From: Geothrix sp. 21YS21S-2
Lineage (GTDB): Bacteria; Acidobacteriota; Holophagae; Holophagales; Holophagaceae
Length of the DNA stretch: 64,000 bases
Direction of reading: 5' to 3'
Assembly (NCBI RefSeq): GCF_030846775.1
Contig: NZ_CP132910.1
Coordinates: 2,266,001-2,330,000, forward strand
Shown here: positions 8,835 to 15,844 of the stretch, in pieces
Layout: every line of letters starts with the position of its first letter
How positions within the stretch are numbered: position 1 is the stretch's first letter
Position numbers and translations under genes: made by a program
Notes under the pieces: generated by a model
Told to the model about the DNA's origin: nothing
Databases searched by the model: none
The model's input: only the letters and a program-made list of their open reading frames with translations

Positions 8835-10180
8835 CCATCCGGCTCGAGACCATCCGCGACTGCCTGGAGGGCGCCGTGCCGGGCTACGTCGCGACCTGCG
8901 ATCCCGACGGGACCCCCAACATCACGGCCCTTTCCCAGGTGCAGTACGTGGACGAGCGCCACCTGGCGCTCTCCTACCAGTTCTTCAACAAGACCCGCCG
9001 GAACATCCTGGCCAACCCCACGGCCCGGCTCCAGGTGACCAGCCCCCTCACCGCGGCCCAGTACCGCATGACGCTGCGCTACCTGCGCACCGAGACCCAG
9101 GGACCGCTGTTCGAGACCATGAAGGCCAAGCTCGCGGGCATCGCCTCCCACGAAGGCATGACCGGGGTGTTCCGCCTCCTGGGCTCGGACGTCTTCGAGG
9201 TCCTGGAGATCGAGCTCGTGCCCGGGCAGCCCCTGCCGCCGCCGGCGCAGCCCAGCCGCATGACGGCCCTGCGCTCCTCCGCGGCCCGCCTCGCCGCGGC
9301 CCAGGACCTGGAGAGCCTCCTGGGCGGCATCCTGGACTGCATGGAGAAGGATTTCGACATCGGCCACACCATGGTGCTGATGGCCGACACCGCGGGCCGC
9401 AAGCTGTACACGCTGGCGACCCGCGGCTACGACCGCTCCGGGATCGGCTCGGAGATCCCCATGGGCGAGGGGGTCATCGGCGTCTGCGCCCGCATGGCCA
9501 CTCCCATCCGCATCGGACACGCCACCTCCGAGTACGGCTACGGCCGCGCCCTGCGCCGGAGCGCGGAGGAGGAGGGCATGGGGGACCGCCTGGACACCCG
9601 GATCCCCCTGCCCGGCCTGGCGGAACCCGCGAGCCAGCTTGCCATACCCATCCAGGCCCGGGGCCGGCTCCTGGGGGTCCTGTACGTGGAGAGCCCGCAG
9701 GATTCGCGGTTCACCTACGACGACGAGGACGCCCTCATGGTCGTGGCCGCCCAGTTCGGCATGGTCGTCCAGGACCTGGAGACGGGCCAGGAGCCCCCGG
9801 AGGACCCCGCCTCCGAGCCTCCGGAGCCCCCGCCCGGGTGCGTGGGGGGAGGCCCCCTGGTGGTGCGGCACTACGCCGAGGACGACAGCATCTTCCTGGA
9901 CGGCGACTACCTCATCAAGGGCGTGGCCGGCAGCATCTTCTGGACGCTGGTCAGGGACCACGTCACGCTCCAGCGCACCACCTTCAACAACCGGGAGCTG
10001 CGCCTGGACCCCAGGATCAAGCTGCCCGGCCTCAGCGACAACCTGGAGGCGCGGCTGGTGCTGCTGGGGCGGCGCCTGGTGGAGCGGGAGGCCTGCGTCC
10101 GCATGGAGAAGACGGGCCGGGGCCGGTTCCGCCTCTGCGTCGAGCGGGCCCTGCACCTCGAGGACGTCCCGCAATCCTAA
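8831..10180 (+). CDS. FMN split-barrel / GAF / winged-helix-like fusion protein
   Basis: 449 residues with three parts. Residues 1-135 are a PNPOx-like split barrel (GYVATCDPDGTPNITALSQVQYVDERHLALSYQFFNKTRRN). Residues about 150-315 are a GAF domain (LESLLGGILDCMEKDFDIGHTMVLMAD, then GEGVIGVCARMATPIRIG). Residues about 335-445 form a tail (DGDYLIKGVAGSIFWTLVRDH, NNRELRLDPRIKLPGLSDNLEARL) that reads like a winged helix found after GAF or forkhead-type domains. The layout suggests a flavin- or haem-linked sensor that might act on transcription, but no DNA target is known. Translation is coupled to the upstream gene by a 4-bp overlap, and a likely terminator follows at 10233. Confidence 0.75.
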   Translation: MTIRLETIRDCLEGAVPGYVATCDPDGTPNITALSQVQYVDERHLALSYQFFNKTRRNILANPTARLQVTSPLTAAQYRMTLRYLRTETQGPLFETMKAKLAGIASHEGMTGVFRLLGSDVFEVLEIELVPGQPLPPPAQPSRMTALRSSAARLAAAQDLESLLGGILDCMEKDFDIGHTMVLMADTAGRKLYTLATRGYDRSGIGSEIPMGEGVIGVCARMATPIRIGHATSEYGYGRALRRSAEEEGMGDRLDTRIPLPGLAEPASQLAIPIQARGRLLGVLYVESPQDSRFTYDDEDALMVVAAQFGMVVQDLETGQEPPEDPASEPPEPPPGCVGGGPLVVRHYAEDDSIFLDGDYLIKGVAGSIFWTLVRDHVTLQRTTFNNRELRLDPRIKLPGLSDNLEARLVLLGRRLVEREACVRMEKTGRGRFRLCVERALHLEDVPQS

Positions 10181-10232
10181 GGGAACCTTAAAGGGATCTT
10201 AAAAAAATCTTATTAAGGAACTTGGAATAACC

Positions 10233-10258
10233 CGCCCCCGTCCGGGGGCGTAATTTTG
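10233..10258 (+). terminator. Probable intrinsic terminator
   Basis: A 7-bp GC stem (CGCCCCC / GGGGGCG, loop GTCC) is followed by TAATTTT. It lies about 50 bp after the FMN/GAF gene and about 80 bp before the E1-alpha gene, so it most likely ends the upstream transcript. The T-run is short. Confidence 0.55.
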
Positions 10259-10336
10259 CAATGTCGCCCAAGGCAGCGTTCCCCCCCGGAGCCGCACGCC
10301 ACTCCTGGCAGACCTTTGGAAATTGACGAGGAGAAC

Positions 10337-11299
10337 ATGAACCGATACCCCTTTGAACCCACCCCGCGCGCCCTCCTGGAACGGATGCTCTTCATCCGCG
10401 CCTACGAAGAGCAGATCGCCGACTTCCACACCAAGGGCCCCTTCCCCCACGTGTGCACCTCCGTGGGCCAGGAGGCCTCCGCGGTGGGCGTCGTGGCCGC
10501 CCTGGAGCCCGCCGACCTCATCCTCACCAACCACCGCAGCGCCGGCCACCTCCTGGCGCGGGGCGCGGACCCCGGCAGGGTGCTGGCCGAAGTGATGGGC
10601 CGGTCCGGCGGCTACTGCAAGGGCAAGAGCGGCACCCTGCACGTCTCCGCCAAGGAGCTGGGCGTCATCCTCACGTCGACCATCGTGGGGGGCGAGCTCT
10701 CCCTGGCCACGGGCGTTGGCCTCTCCCTGTCCATGCAGGGCAGCGACGCGATCGCCGTGTGCTTTTTCGGCGACGGAGCCGCGGCGGAGGGCATCTTCCA
10801 CGAGTCCCTGAACCTGGCGGCGGTGTGGCAGCTCCCGATCCTCTACGTGTGCGAGAACAACCACTGGCAGGCCTTCGTGCACCGGAACGAGACCATGCTC
10901 GGGGACCGGATCTCGCCCCGGGCCGCGGGCTACGGCGTGGAGGGCCTCACGGTGGACGGCAACGACGTGGAGGCCGTACTGGCCGCCGCGAAGGACGCCG
11001 CCGCCAAGGTGCGGGCGACGCGCAGGCCCTTCCTGCTGGAGACCTACACCTACCGCCTGCGCGGCCACATGGAGCCCAACGACCAGTCCTACGTTGACCC
11101 GTCGGAGCTGGACCTCTGGCGCGCGCAGGACCCCATCCTCCGCATGAAGCGCAGCCTCCTGGACCGGGGCCTGGCCACCGAGGCCGGCCTCGCGGACATG
11201 GCCGCGCGGGCCCGGGAGGCCATGGAGGCCGCCGCGGCCTTCGCCTCCGCCTCGCCCTTCCCCGACCCCGCCGAACTCCTCACCGACGTCTACGCCTGA
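10337..11299 (+). CDS. Thiamine-diphosphate 2-oxoacid dehydrogenase E1 alpha subunit
   Basis: 320 residues from the ATG at 10337, which has a GACGAGGAG ribosome site; the frame extends upstream but without a better start. The thiamine-diphosphate motif runs from GDGAAAEG to NLAAVWQLPILYVCENN, and HRSAGHLLARGAD, CKGKSGTLHV and RLRGHMEPND are typical of E1-alpha subunits of the AcoA/PdhA type. With the beta subunit it decarboxylates a 2-oxo acid (or cleaves acetoin) and passes the acyl unit to a lipoyl E2. The beta gene follows after 12 bp. No E2 or E3 is nearby, so the partner must be encoded elsewhere, and the exact substrate (pyruvate, branched-chain acid or acetoin) cannot be decided here. 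Confidence 0.85.
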   Translation: MNRYPFEPTPRALLERMLFIRAYEEQIADFHTKGPFPHVCTSVGQEASAVGVVAALEPADLILTNHRSAGHLLARGADPGRVLAEVMGRSGGYCKGKSGTLHVSAKELGVILTSTIVGGELSLATGVGLSLSMQGSDAIAVCFFGDGAAAEGIFHESLNLAAVWQLPILYVCENNHWQAFVHRNETMLGDRISPRAAGYGVEGLTVDGNDVEAVLAAAKDAAAKVRATRRPFLLETYTYRLRGHMEPNDQSYVDPSELDLWRAQDPILRMKRSLLDRGLATEAGLADMAARAREAMEAAAAFASASPFPDPAELLTDVYA

Positions 11300-11311
11300 A
11301 AGGAATCCCCA

Positions 11312-12310
11312 ATGCAGAACATCACCGTTGAAGCCGCCGTGGGCCAGGCCCTTGCCGAGGAGATGCGCCGCGACCCCACCGTCCTCATCTTCGGGGAGGG
11401 CGTCGCCACCAAGCGGAAGGACCTCCTGGAGGCCTTCGGGTCCGCCCGGGTGCGCAACACCCCCCTGGCCGAGGGGATCATCGCCGGCACCGCCGCCGGC
11501 GCCGCGGCCACGGGCCTGCGGCCCGTGGTGGACCTGCTCTTCGCGCCCTTCCTCTGCTTCGCCATGGACGAGATCGTCAACAGCGCGGGCAAGCTGCGCT
11601 ACATGTCCGGCGGCCAGTTCAAGTTCCCCATGGTCGTCATGGCGATGACCGGCGGCGGCTGGACCGTGGGCGCCCACCACAACCACAACCTGGAGTCCTG
11701 GTTCGTGCACGCCCCCGGACTGAAGGTGGTGATGCCCTCCAACCCCGCCGACTTCAAGGGCCTGCTCAAGTCCGCCATCCGCGACGAGAACCCGGTGCTC
11801 TTCTTCACCGACATGGCCCTCTCGTTCAAGCCCGGCGAGGTCCCCGAAGGCGACCACCTGGTGCCCCTGGGCAAGGCCTCGGTGGTGCGCGAGGGGTCCG
11901 ACGTGACCCTCATCTCCTACGCCAAGACCGTCGACGCCTGCCTGGAGGCCGCCCAGACCCTGGCGGCCCAGGGCGTGGAGGCCGAGGTGATCGACCTGCG
12001 CACCCTCAAGCCCCTGGACGAGGCCACGATCCTGGCGTCAGTGGCCCGGACGGGCCGGGCCGTGATCGTGCACGAGGCCGGACGCCTCTGCGGGGTCGGC
12101 GCCGAAGTGGCCGCCCTGCTCTCCGAGAAGGCCTTCGCCGACCTCAAGGCCCCCATCGTGCGCCTCACCGGCCCCGACGTGCCGCCGCCCTCCAGCTACG
12201 TCCTCGAGCAGGCCTACATCCCCCAGGCCGGCGCCGTGGCCGAGGCCGCCCTCCGCCTGGCCTCGCACTCCGCCGCCCTCAAGCTCGCCCCCAGCCCCGC
12301 GGGAGCCTGA
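11312..12310 (+). CDS. Thiamine-diphosphate 2-oxoacid dehydrogenase E1 beta subunit
   Basis: 332 residues, full length for E1 beta. Recognisable stretches are ITVEAAVGQALAEEM, FGEGVATKRK (the acidic residue that activates thiamine diphosphate), RVRNTPLAEGIIAGTAAGAA, and the C-terminal transketolase-like domain (VIDLRTLKPLDEATILASVARTGRAVIVHEAG). It completes the heterotetrameric E1 with the alpha subunit encoded 12 bp upstream, with an AAAGGAA ribosome site. The last 25 residues are Ala/Pro-rich and add nothing recognisable. It is followed by cytochrome genes in the same direction (25 bp), so cotranscription is possible, though a functional link is only a guess. Confidence 0.87.
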   Translation: MQNITVEAAVGQALAEEMRRDPTVLIFGEGVATKRKDLLEAFGSARVRNTPLAEGIIAGTAAGAAATGLRPVVDLLFAPFLCFAMDEIVNSAGKLRYMSGGQFKFPMVVMAMTGGGWTVGAHHNHNLESWFVHAPGLKVVMPSNPADFKGLLKSAIRDENPVLFFTDMALSFKPGEVPEGDHLVPLGKASVVREGSDVTLISYAKTVDACLEAAQTLAAQGVEAEVIDLRTLKPLDEATILASVARTGRAVIVHEAGRLCGVGAEVAALLSEKAFADLKAPIVRLTGPDVPPPSSYVLEQAYIPQAGAVAEAALRLASHSAALKLAPSPAGA

Positions 12311-12335
12311 TTCCCGCCCCACCCAAGGAGATTCC

Positions 12336-12857
12336 GTGAACCTGCTTCCGACTTTCGCCGTCCTCGCCGTGGCCGCCTCCCTCCAGGCCCAGACCCCCGC
12401 CGCCCGCGGCGCCTACCTGGTGAAGACCATGGGCTGCAACGACTGCCACACCCCCCTGAAGATGGGGCCCAAGGGCCCCGAACCCGACATGGACCGCTTC
12501 CTCTCCGGCCACCCCGCGGGCCTGAAGATGCCCCCCGCCCCCGACCTGGGACAGGGCCCCTGGGCCTGGGTGGGCAGCGGCACCATGACCGCCTTCTCCG
12601 GCCCCTGGGGCACGACCTTCTCGGCCAACCTCACCTCGGACAAGGAGACCGGCATGGGCGCCGTCTCCGAAAAGGACTTCATCCAGATATTCCGCACCGG
12701 GCGCCACCTGGGCAAGGGCCGCCCCGTGCTGCCCCCCATGCCCATCCCCGCCGTGAACGAGGCCACCGACGAGGACATCAAGGCCATCTATGCCTTCCTC
12801 CAGACCACCAGGCCCATCCGCAACGCGGTGCCGGACATCCTCCCGCCCCGCTCCTGA
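12336..12857 (+). CDS. Monohaem c-type cytochrome
   Basis: 173 residues from a GTG start with an AAGGAGA ribosome site. Residues 1-19 form a signal peptide (MNLLPTFAVLAVAASLQAQ). The single haem-binding motif is CNDCH in GAYLVKTMGCNDCHTP, near the N-terminus, as in class I periplasmic cytochromes of the type that feed alcohol or aldehyde dehydrogenases. The C-terminus has VLPPMPIPAVNEATDEDIKAIYAFLQTTRP, where a Met could be the distal haem ligand. It lies 6 bp ahead of a dihaem protein, with which it probably works in periplasmic electron transfer. The donor and acceptor are unknown. Confidence 0.8.
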   Translation: MNLLPTFAVLAVAASLQAQTPAARGAYLVKTMGCNDCHTPLKMGPKGPEPDMDRFLSGHPAGLKMPPAPDLGQGPWAWVGSGTMTAFSGPWGTTFSANLTSDKETGMGAVSEKDFIQIFRTGRHLGKGRPVLPPMPIPAVNEATDEDIKAIYAFLQTTRPIRNAVPDILPPRS

Positions 12858-12863
12858 GGTCCC

Positions 12864-13883
12864 GTGCTCCCCCGGTTCCTTCTCGCCCTGACCCTGGCCG
12901 CCGCCCCCCCCGCGCAGCTCTCCCTCACCGGACTCTACGAGGAGGGCCGGGTGGCCGCGGGCAACCTGCGCTACTCCCCCCAGTACCCGCTCTGGTCCGA
13001 CGGGGCCGGCAAGTCGCGGTGGATCGCCCTGCCCCCGGGCACCGCCATCGGCACCCAGAACCCCGGCGCCTGGGACTTCCCGGTGGGCACGAAGTTCTGG
13101 AAGGAGTTCGCCTTCGGTGGCCGGAAGGTGGAGACCCGCATGCTGTGGAAGGCGGCGGAGACCGAGTGGGTCTACGCCGCCTACCGCTGGCGGGAGGACC
13201 AGCGCGATGCCGACCTGGCGCCGGCCGCGGGCGTGGGGGACACCGCCGACCTGGGCGGCGGGTTGAGCCACGCCATCCCCTCCACCGCCGACTGCAGGGC
13301 CTGCCACGAGAACGGCCCCACTCCGGTGCTGGGCTTCACCGCCCTGCAGCTCTCCCCCGACCGGGATCCCCTGGCCCCCCACGCCGAGCCCCTCGAACCG
13401 GACATGGCCACCCTCCGGACCCTGGCCGAGCGCCGCCTCCTGGACCCGCCCCTGCCGCCGGGCCCCGCCCCGCGCATCCAGGCCGACAGTCCCCGGGCCC
13501 GCGCCGTGCTGGGCTACCTCGCGACCAACTGCGGCACCTGCCATACCCCTGCGAGCCCCATCCGGGGCGTCAGCCTCGACCTGACCCCCGGCTCGGGCAC
13601 CGCCACCACCGTGGGCCGCCTCGGCCACTACCGCATCCCCGGCGACGAGGCCCCGAGCTCCATCGTCCGCCCCGGAGACCCCGGGCACAGCTCCCTGCTC
13701 TACCGCATGGCCTCCGGCCACGCCGAGGCCCGCATGCCCCCCATGGGAAACGCCCTGCCGGACCGGGAAGCGGCTGAACTCGTACGGGCCTGGATCGCGT
13801 CCTTGCGCGACCCCGGCGACGGCCGTACGCTTCCCCCCGGACCCGCAGGAAACGGCCCATCCGACCCGAGGAGGGCGCCATGA
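12864..13883 (+). CDS. Dihaem c-type cytochrome-like protein (SO2930-like)
   Basis: 339 residues from a GTG start. It begins with a short signal peptide (MLPRFLLALTLAAAPPAQ). A beta-rich domain follows (YSPQYPLWSDGAGKSRWIALPPG, WDFPVGTKFWKEF, EWVYAAYRW), then two haem motifs: CRACH near residue 150 and CGTCH near 220. YSPQYPLWSDGA plus two CxxCH motifs is the pattern of the SO2930-type dihaem family of unknown role. Such proteins are periplasmic. The gene is 6 bp downstream of the monohaem cytochrome and overlaps the next small ORF by ATGA, indicating one operon. The actual redox partner is not known. Confidence 0.72.
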   Translation: MLPRFLLALTLAAAPPAQLSLTGLYEEGRVAAGNLRYSPQYPLWSDGAGKSRWIALPPGTAIGTQNPGAWDFPVGTKFWKEFAFGGRKVETRMLWKAAETEWVYAAYRWREDQRDADLAPAAGVGDTADLGGGLSHAIPSTADCRACHENGPTPVLGFTALQLSPDRDPLAPHAEPLEPDMATLRTLAERRLLDPPLPPGPAPRIQADSPRARAVLGYLATNCGTCHTPASPIRGVSLDLTPGSGTATTVGRLGHYRIPGDEAPSSIVRPGDPGHSSLLYRMASGHAEARMPPMGNALPDREAAELVRAWIASLRDPGDGRTLPPGPAGNGPSDPRRAP

Positions 13884-14059
13884 TCATGGAACTTGCCGAG
13901 CAGGAGGCGGATCTCCTGAAACTCCTTCTGGTGAAGGAGCTGGAAGAGACCCGGGTGGAAGTGCATCACGCCAGGAACATGGATTTCAAGCTTGGCCTGG
14001 AGGCCCGGGAGGCCAACCTGAAGAGCCTGCTCAACCGGTTCCAGCGCCCTAACCTCTGA
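13880..14059 (+). CDS. Small hypothetical helical protein coupled to cytochrome gene
   Basis: 59 residues (MIMELAEQEADLLKLLLVKE...). The start ATG overlaps the stop of the dihaem cytochrome (ATGA) and follows a GAGGAGGG ribosome site, so translation is coupled. The protein is charged and predicted all-helical (EADLLKLLLVKELEETRVEVHHARNMDFKLGLEAREANLKSLLNRF), possibly a coiled coil, without signal peptide or cysteine. I do not recognise a family. The stop codon ends 1 bp before the inverted repeat of the insertion sequence, so the natural C-terminus may have been cut or replaced by the insertion. Confidence 0.55.
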   Translation: MIMELAEQEADLLKLLLVKELEETRVEVHHARNMDFKLGLEAREANLKSLLNRFQRPNL

Positions 14060-14060
14060 T

Positions 14061-14076
14061 ATGTATTGGCCTGTCA
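14061..14076. repeat. IS terminal or subterminal inverted repeat (transposase 3' side)
   Basis: ATGTATTGGCCTGTCA. Its reverse complement matches 15784-15799 at 15 of 16 positions. Confidence 0.7.
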
Positions 14077-14106
14077 AGGCTGGCAGCCAACTATTTCTCT
14101 TTTCCG

Positions 14107-14300
14107 GCAGTGTGTAGGGAGCAGAACGGACGGCATGCCGACGGTTGATCAGTCTGATATGCGCGGGTTGGGTACCGCATGACAACGGGTTCGTCGAGGA
14201 GCTGCCTCGATCTAGTGGCGAGGGTCATTCCAGAAGCGAATGCCTCTTAGAGGGTTCGAGGATTCTCCCACCGTTGTCCGTTCTGCTGCCGACACACTGC
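14107..14300 (-). repeat. 25-bp imperfect inverted repeat enclosing 144 bp in the IS non-coding end
   Basis: Arms at 14107-14131 and 14276-14300 pair at 23 of 25 positions (they begin GCAGTGTGT and end AGCAGAACGGAC). The repeat lies just after the transposase stop, in the place where IS1111-type elements encode their guide RNA. It could be the closing stem of a structured RNA, or the ends of a small nested element. I cannot tell which from one copy. Confidence 0.6.
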
Positions 14301-14317
14301 GGCTGCACTTCAGCCAG

Positions 14318-15442
14318 CTAAGGCTTGGGGGTAGGCGGTGGCAGGGCCTGGCCAATGGCCCAGAGGAAGCCGGTCAGCTCGCGGGCGATGGCCGTGCAGG
14401 TCTGGACCTTCTTCTTGCCCCTGGCCTCGAACTGCCGGTAGCGTGCGCAAAGGCGCTTCTGTGCAGCCCAGGCGATGGTCTGCACTGCTTCTGGAGCACG
14501 TTCGGCCCGTCTTTGCAGGCTCGGGGTTTTCCTCGCGGGATGCCGGTAGGTCCATGCTGCCTCCACCAGGACCCTGCGCACATGGCCATTGCCGGTCTTG
14601 GTGATCCCCCCGCGGGACCGGGTCTCGCCACTGGAATGCTCGCTGGGAACCACCCCCAGATACTTCATCAACTGGGGTGCATTGGCGAATCGCCTCAAAT
14701 CGCCGATCTCAGCCACGATCGTGGTCGCAGTGAGGCGGTTGATCCCGCGCAGGGCCATGTAGCCTTCGATCAGCCTGGAGAAGGCCGAACTCGATCCGGC
14801 GGTTTCGATCTGCTCGTCGAAGGCCGCAACCCGTCTGGTCATGGCCTGGACCGTATCGACATATTCCTGAAAGACGATTTGTTGGACCGGCTGGTCGAAC
14901 TTCATGGTTTCCAGCCAGCGGAGATGGGCCTGGGTCCACCGGGTTTTTCCGGAATAGGTCCGCCCGTGCCGCAGCAGGAAGGCCAACAGTCGCTGCTTGG
15001 CGACGTGCTGCAAATGCTTCAGGTCCTCCCGAGCCCGGGTCAGATCCCGCAGGGCCTCCTGGGCTTCGTCGGGCACCCATATTGCCGTTAGTTCCCCGGC
15101 CCGGTGGAGCCTGGCCAAGGTCAGACTATCGCGGCGGTCGGTTTTGACCCGGTCCCCAGGTTTCCTGGGAATGAGGGACGGCGCCACAACCTGGCACTCC
15201 AGCCGTAAAGCGAGTAGTTGCCGATAAAGGATGTAACCGCAGGGGCCCGCTTCGTAGCAGAACGAAAGCGTCGCGCCATCCTTCCGGAGTTGCCTCACAA
15301 GTTTCACCACGGCCTCCGGTGTATTGGCGATCTCACCCACGTACCGAACTTCCCCTTCGTGGGCTTCAGCCACCGAGACCGCAATCGTCTCCTTGTGGAC
15401 ATCCAGCCCGACGTACTTGCTCACCTTGCTAGAATCGTTCAC
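14318..15442 (-). CDS. IS110-family transposase (DEDD recombinase)
   Basis: 374 residues from a GTG start with a GAGGAGG ribosome site. The N-terminal DEDD (RuvC-like) domain shows YVGLDVHKET (Asp14), CYEAGPCGY and VKTDRRDSLTLARL, and the C-terminal transposase_20 domain shows IEGYMALRGINRLTATTIVAEIGD and YLGVVPSEHSSGE, including the conserved catalytic Ser region. Length is normal for the family, with no frameshift, so it may be active. It acts with a non-coding RNA from the element to move a circular intermediate without target duplication. The sense of the gene is opposite to the neighbouring cytochrome operon. Confidence 0.93.
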   Translation of the reverse strand: MNDSSKVSKYVGLDVHKETIAVSVAEAHEGEVRYVGEIANTPEAVVKLVRQLRKDGATLSFCYEAGPCGYILYRQLLALRLECQVVAPSLIPRKPGDRVKTDRRDSLTLARLHRAGELTAIWVPDEAQEALRDLTRAREDLKHLQHVAKQRLLAFLLRHGRTYSGKTRWTQAHLRWLETMKFDQPVQQIVFQEYVDTVQAMTRRVAAFDEQIETAGSSSAFSRLIEGYMALRGINRLTATTIVAEIGDLRRFANAPQLMKYLGVVPSEHSSGETRSRGGITKTGNGHVRRVLVEAAWTYRHPARKTPSLQRRAERAPEAVQTIAWAAQKRLCARYRQFEARGKKKVQTCTAIARELTGFLWAIGQALPPPTPKP

Positions 15443-15783
15443 GGCCTGTCCTCCTCAATTACGGCTCTGAGCCGGTTGTGTAATGCGCACTGAGCTTAAC
15501 CCGCGTCATTTAAGGACGGACAGGCCCCTTTGAGGAGCCTGGGGCCTTGCCTCGGTGGGCCTTGCGCACCACCCTTTAGACAGCCGGGCGGAGGTTAGGG
15601 CTACCGCAGGGATGCGACCCGAGCGCCGACCCGGGCCCGGAAACAGGGTGGGCCGGAGTCATCCGGCCCCGTCCTTGGCAACCGCCTTTCCAACCGGCCC
15701 AGTTTCTGGGCTTCAGGCGATAAATCCCGGGGGTCTGGGGGCAGAGCCCCCGGGGATCTCGTTCTAACGGCCCGCCTGATTCG
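15443..15783. other. Non-coding 5' part of the IS element with hairpins
   Basis: No convincing gene. A perfect 9-bp inverted repeat (GGCCTGTCC at 15443-15451 and GGACAGGCC at 15518-15526) brackets the start of the region; the left arm touches the transposase start codon. A strong GC hairpin (GGGGGC-AGA-GCCCCC within 15727-15759) lies near the outer end. No T-run follows, so it does not look like a terminator. It may belong to the element's guide RNA or regulatory end. Confidence 0.5.
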
Positions 15784-15799
15784 TGTCAGGCCAATACAT
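15784..15799. repeat. IS terminal or subterminal inverted repeat (transposase 5' side)
   Basis: TGTCAGGCCAATACAT, the partner of 14061-14076. It lies 45 bp downstream of the metzincin stop codon. Confidence 0.7.
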
Positions 15800-15844
15800 G
15801 ATGTCTAGATGGTGTTTTAGAAATAGAAGGCCCCGCGATGATGG

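Larger units (their letters stand above)
14061..15799 (-). mobile_element. IS110-family insertion sequence
   Basis: The element contains one IS110-type transposase on the minus strand. Its likely ends are marked by inverted repeats at 14061-14076 and 15784-15799 that match at 15 of 16 positions (CAGGCCAATACAT is shared). Both sides of the gene hold long non-coding stretches (241 bp and 341 bp), as IS110 and IS1111 elements do for the RNA that guides recombination. It lies between the cytochrome operon and a metzincin gene, 1 bp after one stop codon and 45 bp from the other. No target duplication is apparent, which is normal for this family. The exact outer ends may be a few bases beyond the repeats. 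Confidence 0.72.

Noticed and set aside
15727-15759. GC hairpin as a terminator
   Set aside because: No T-run follows, and it lies within the IS end.
15555-15767. A 70-residue ORF in the IS 5' region
   Set aside because: It reads through the hairpin and has no ribosome site or recognisable sequence.
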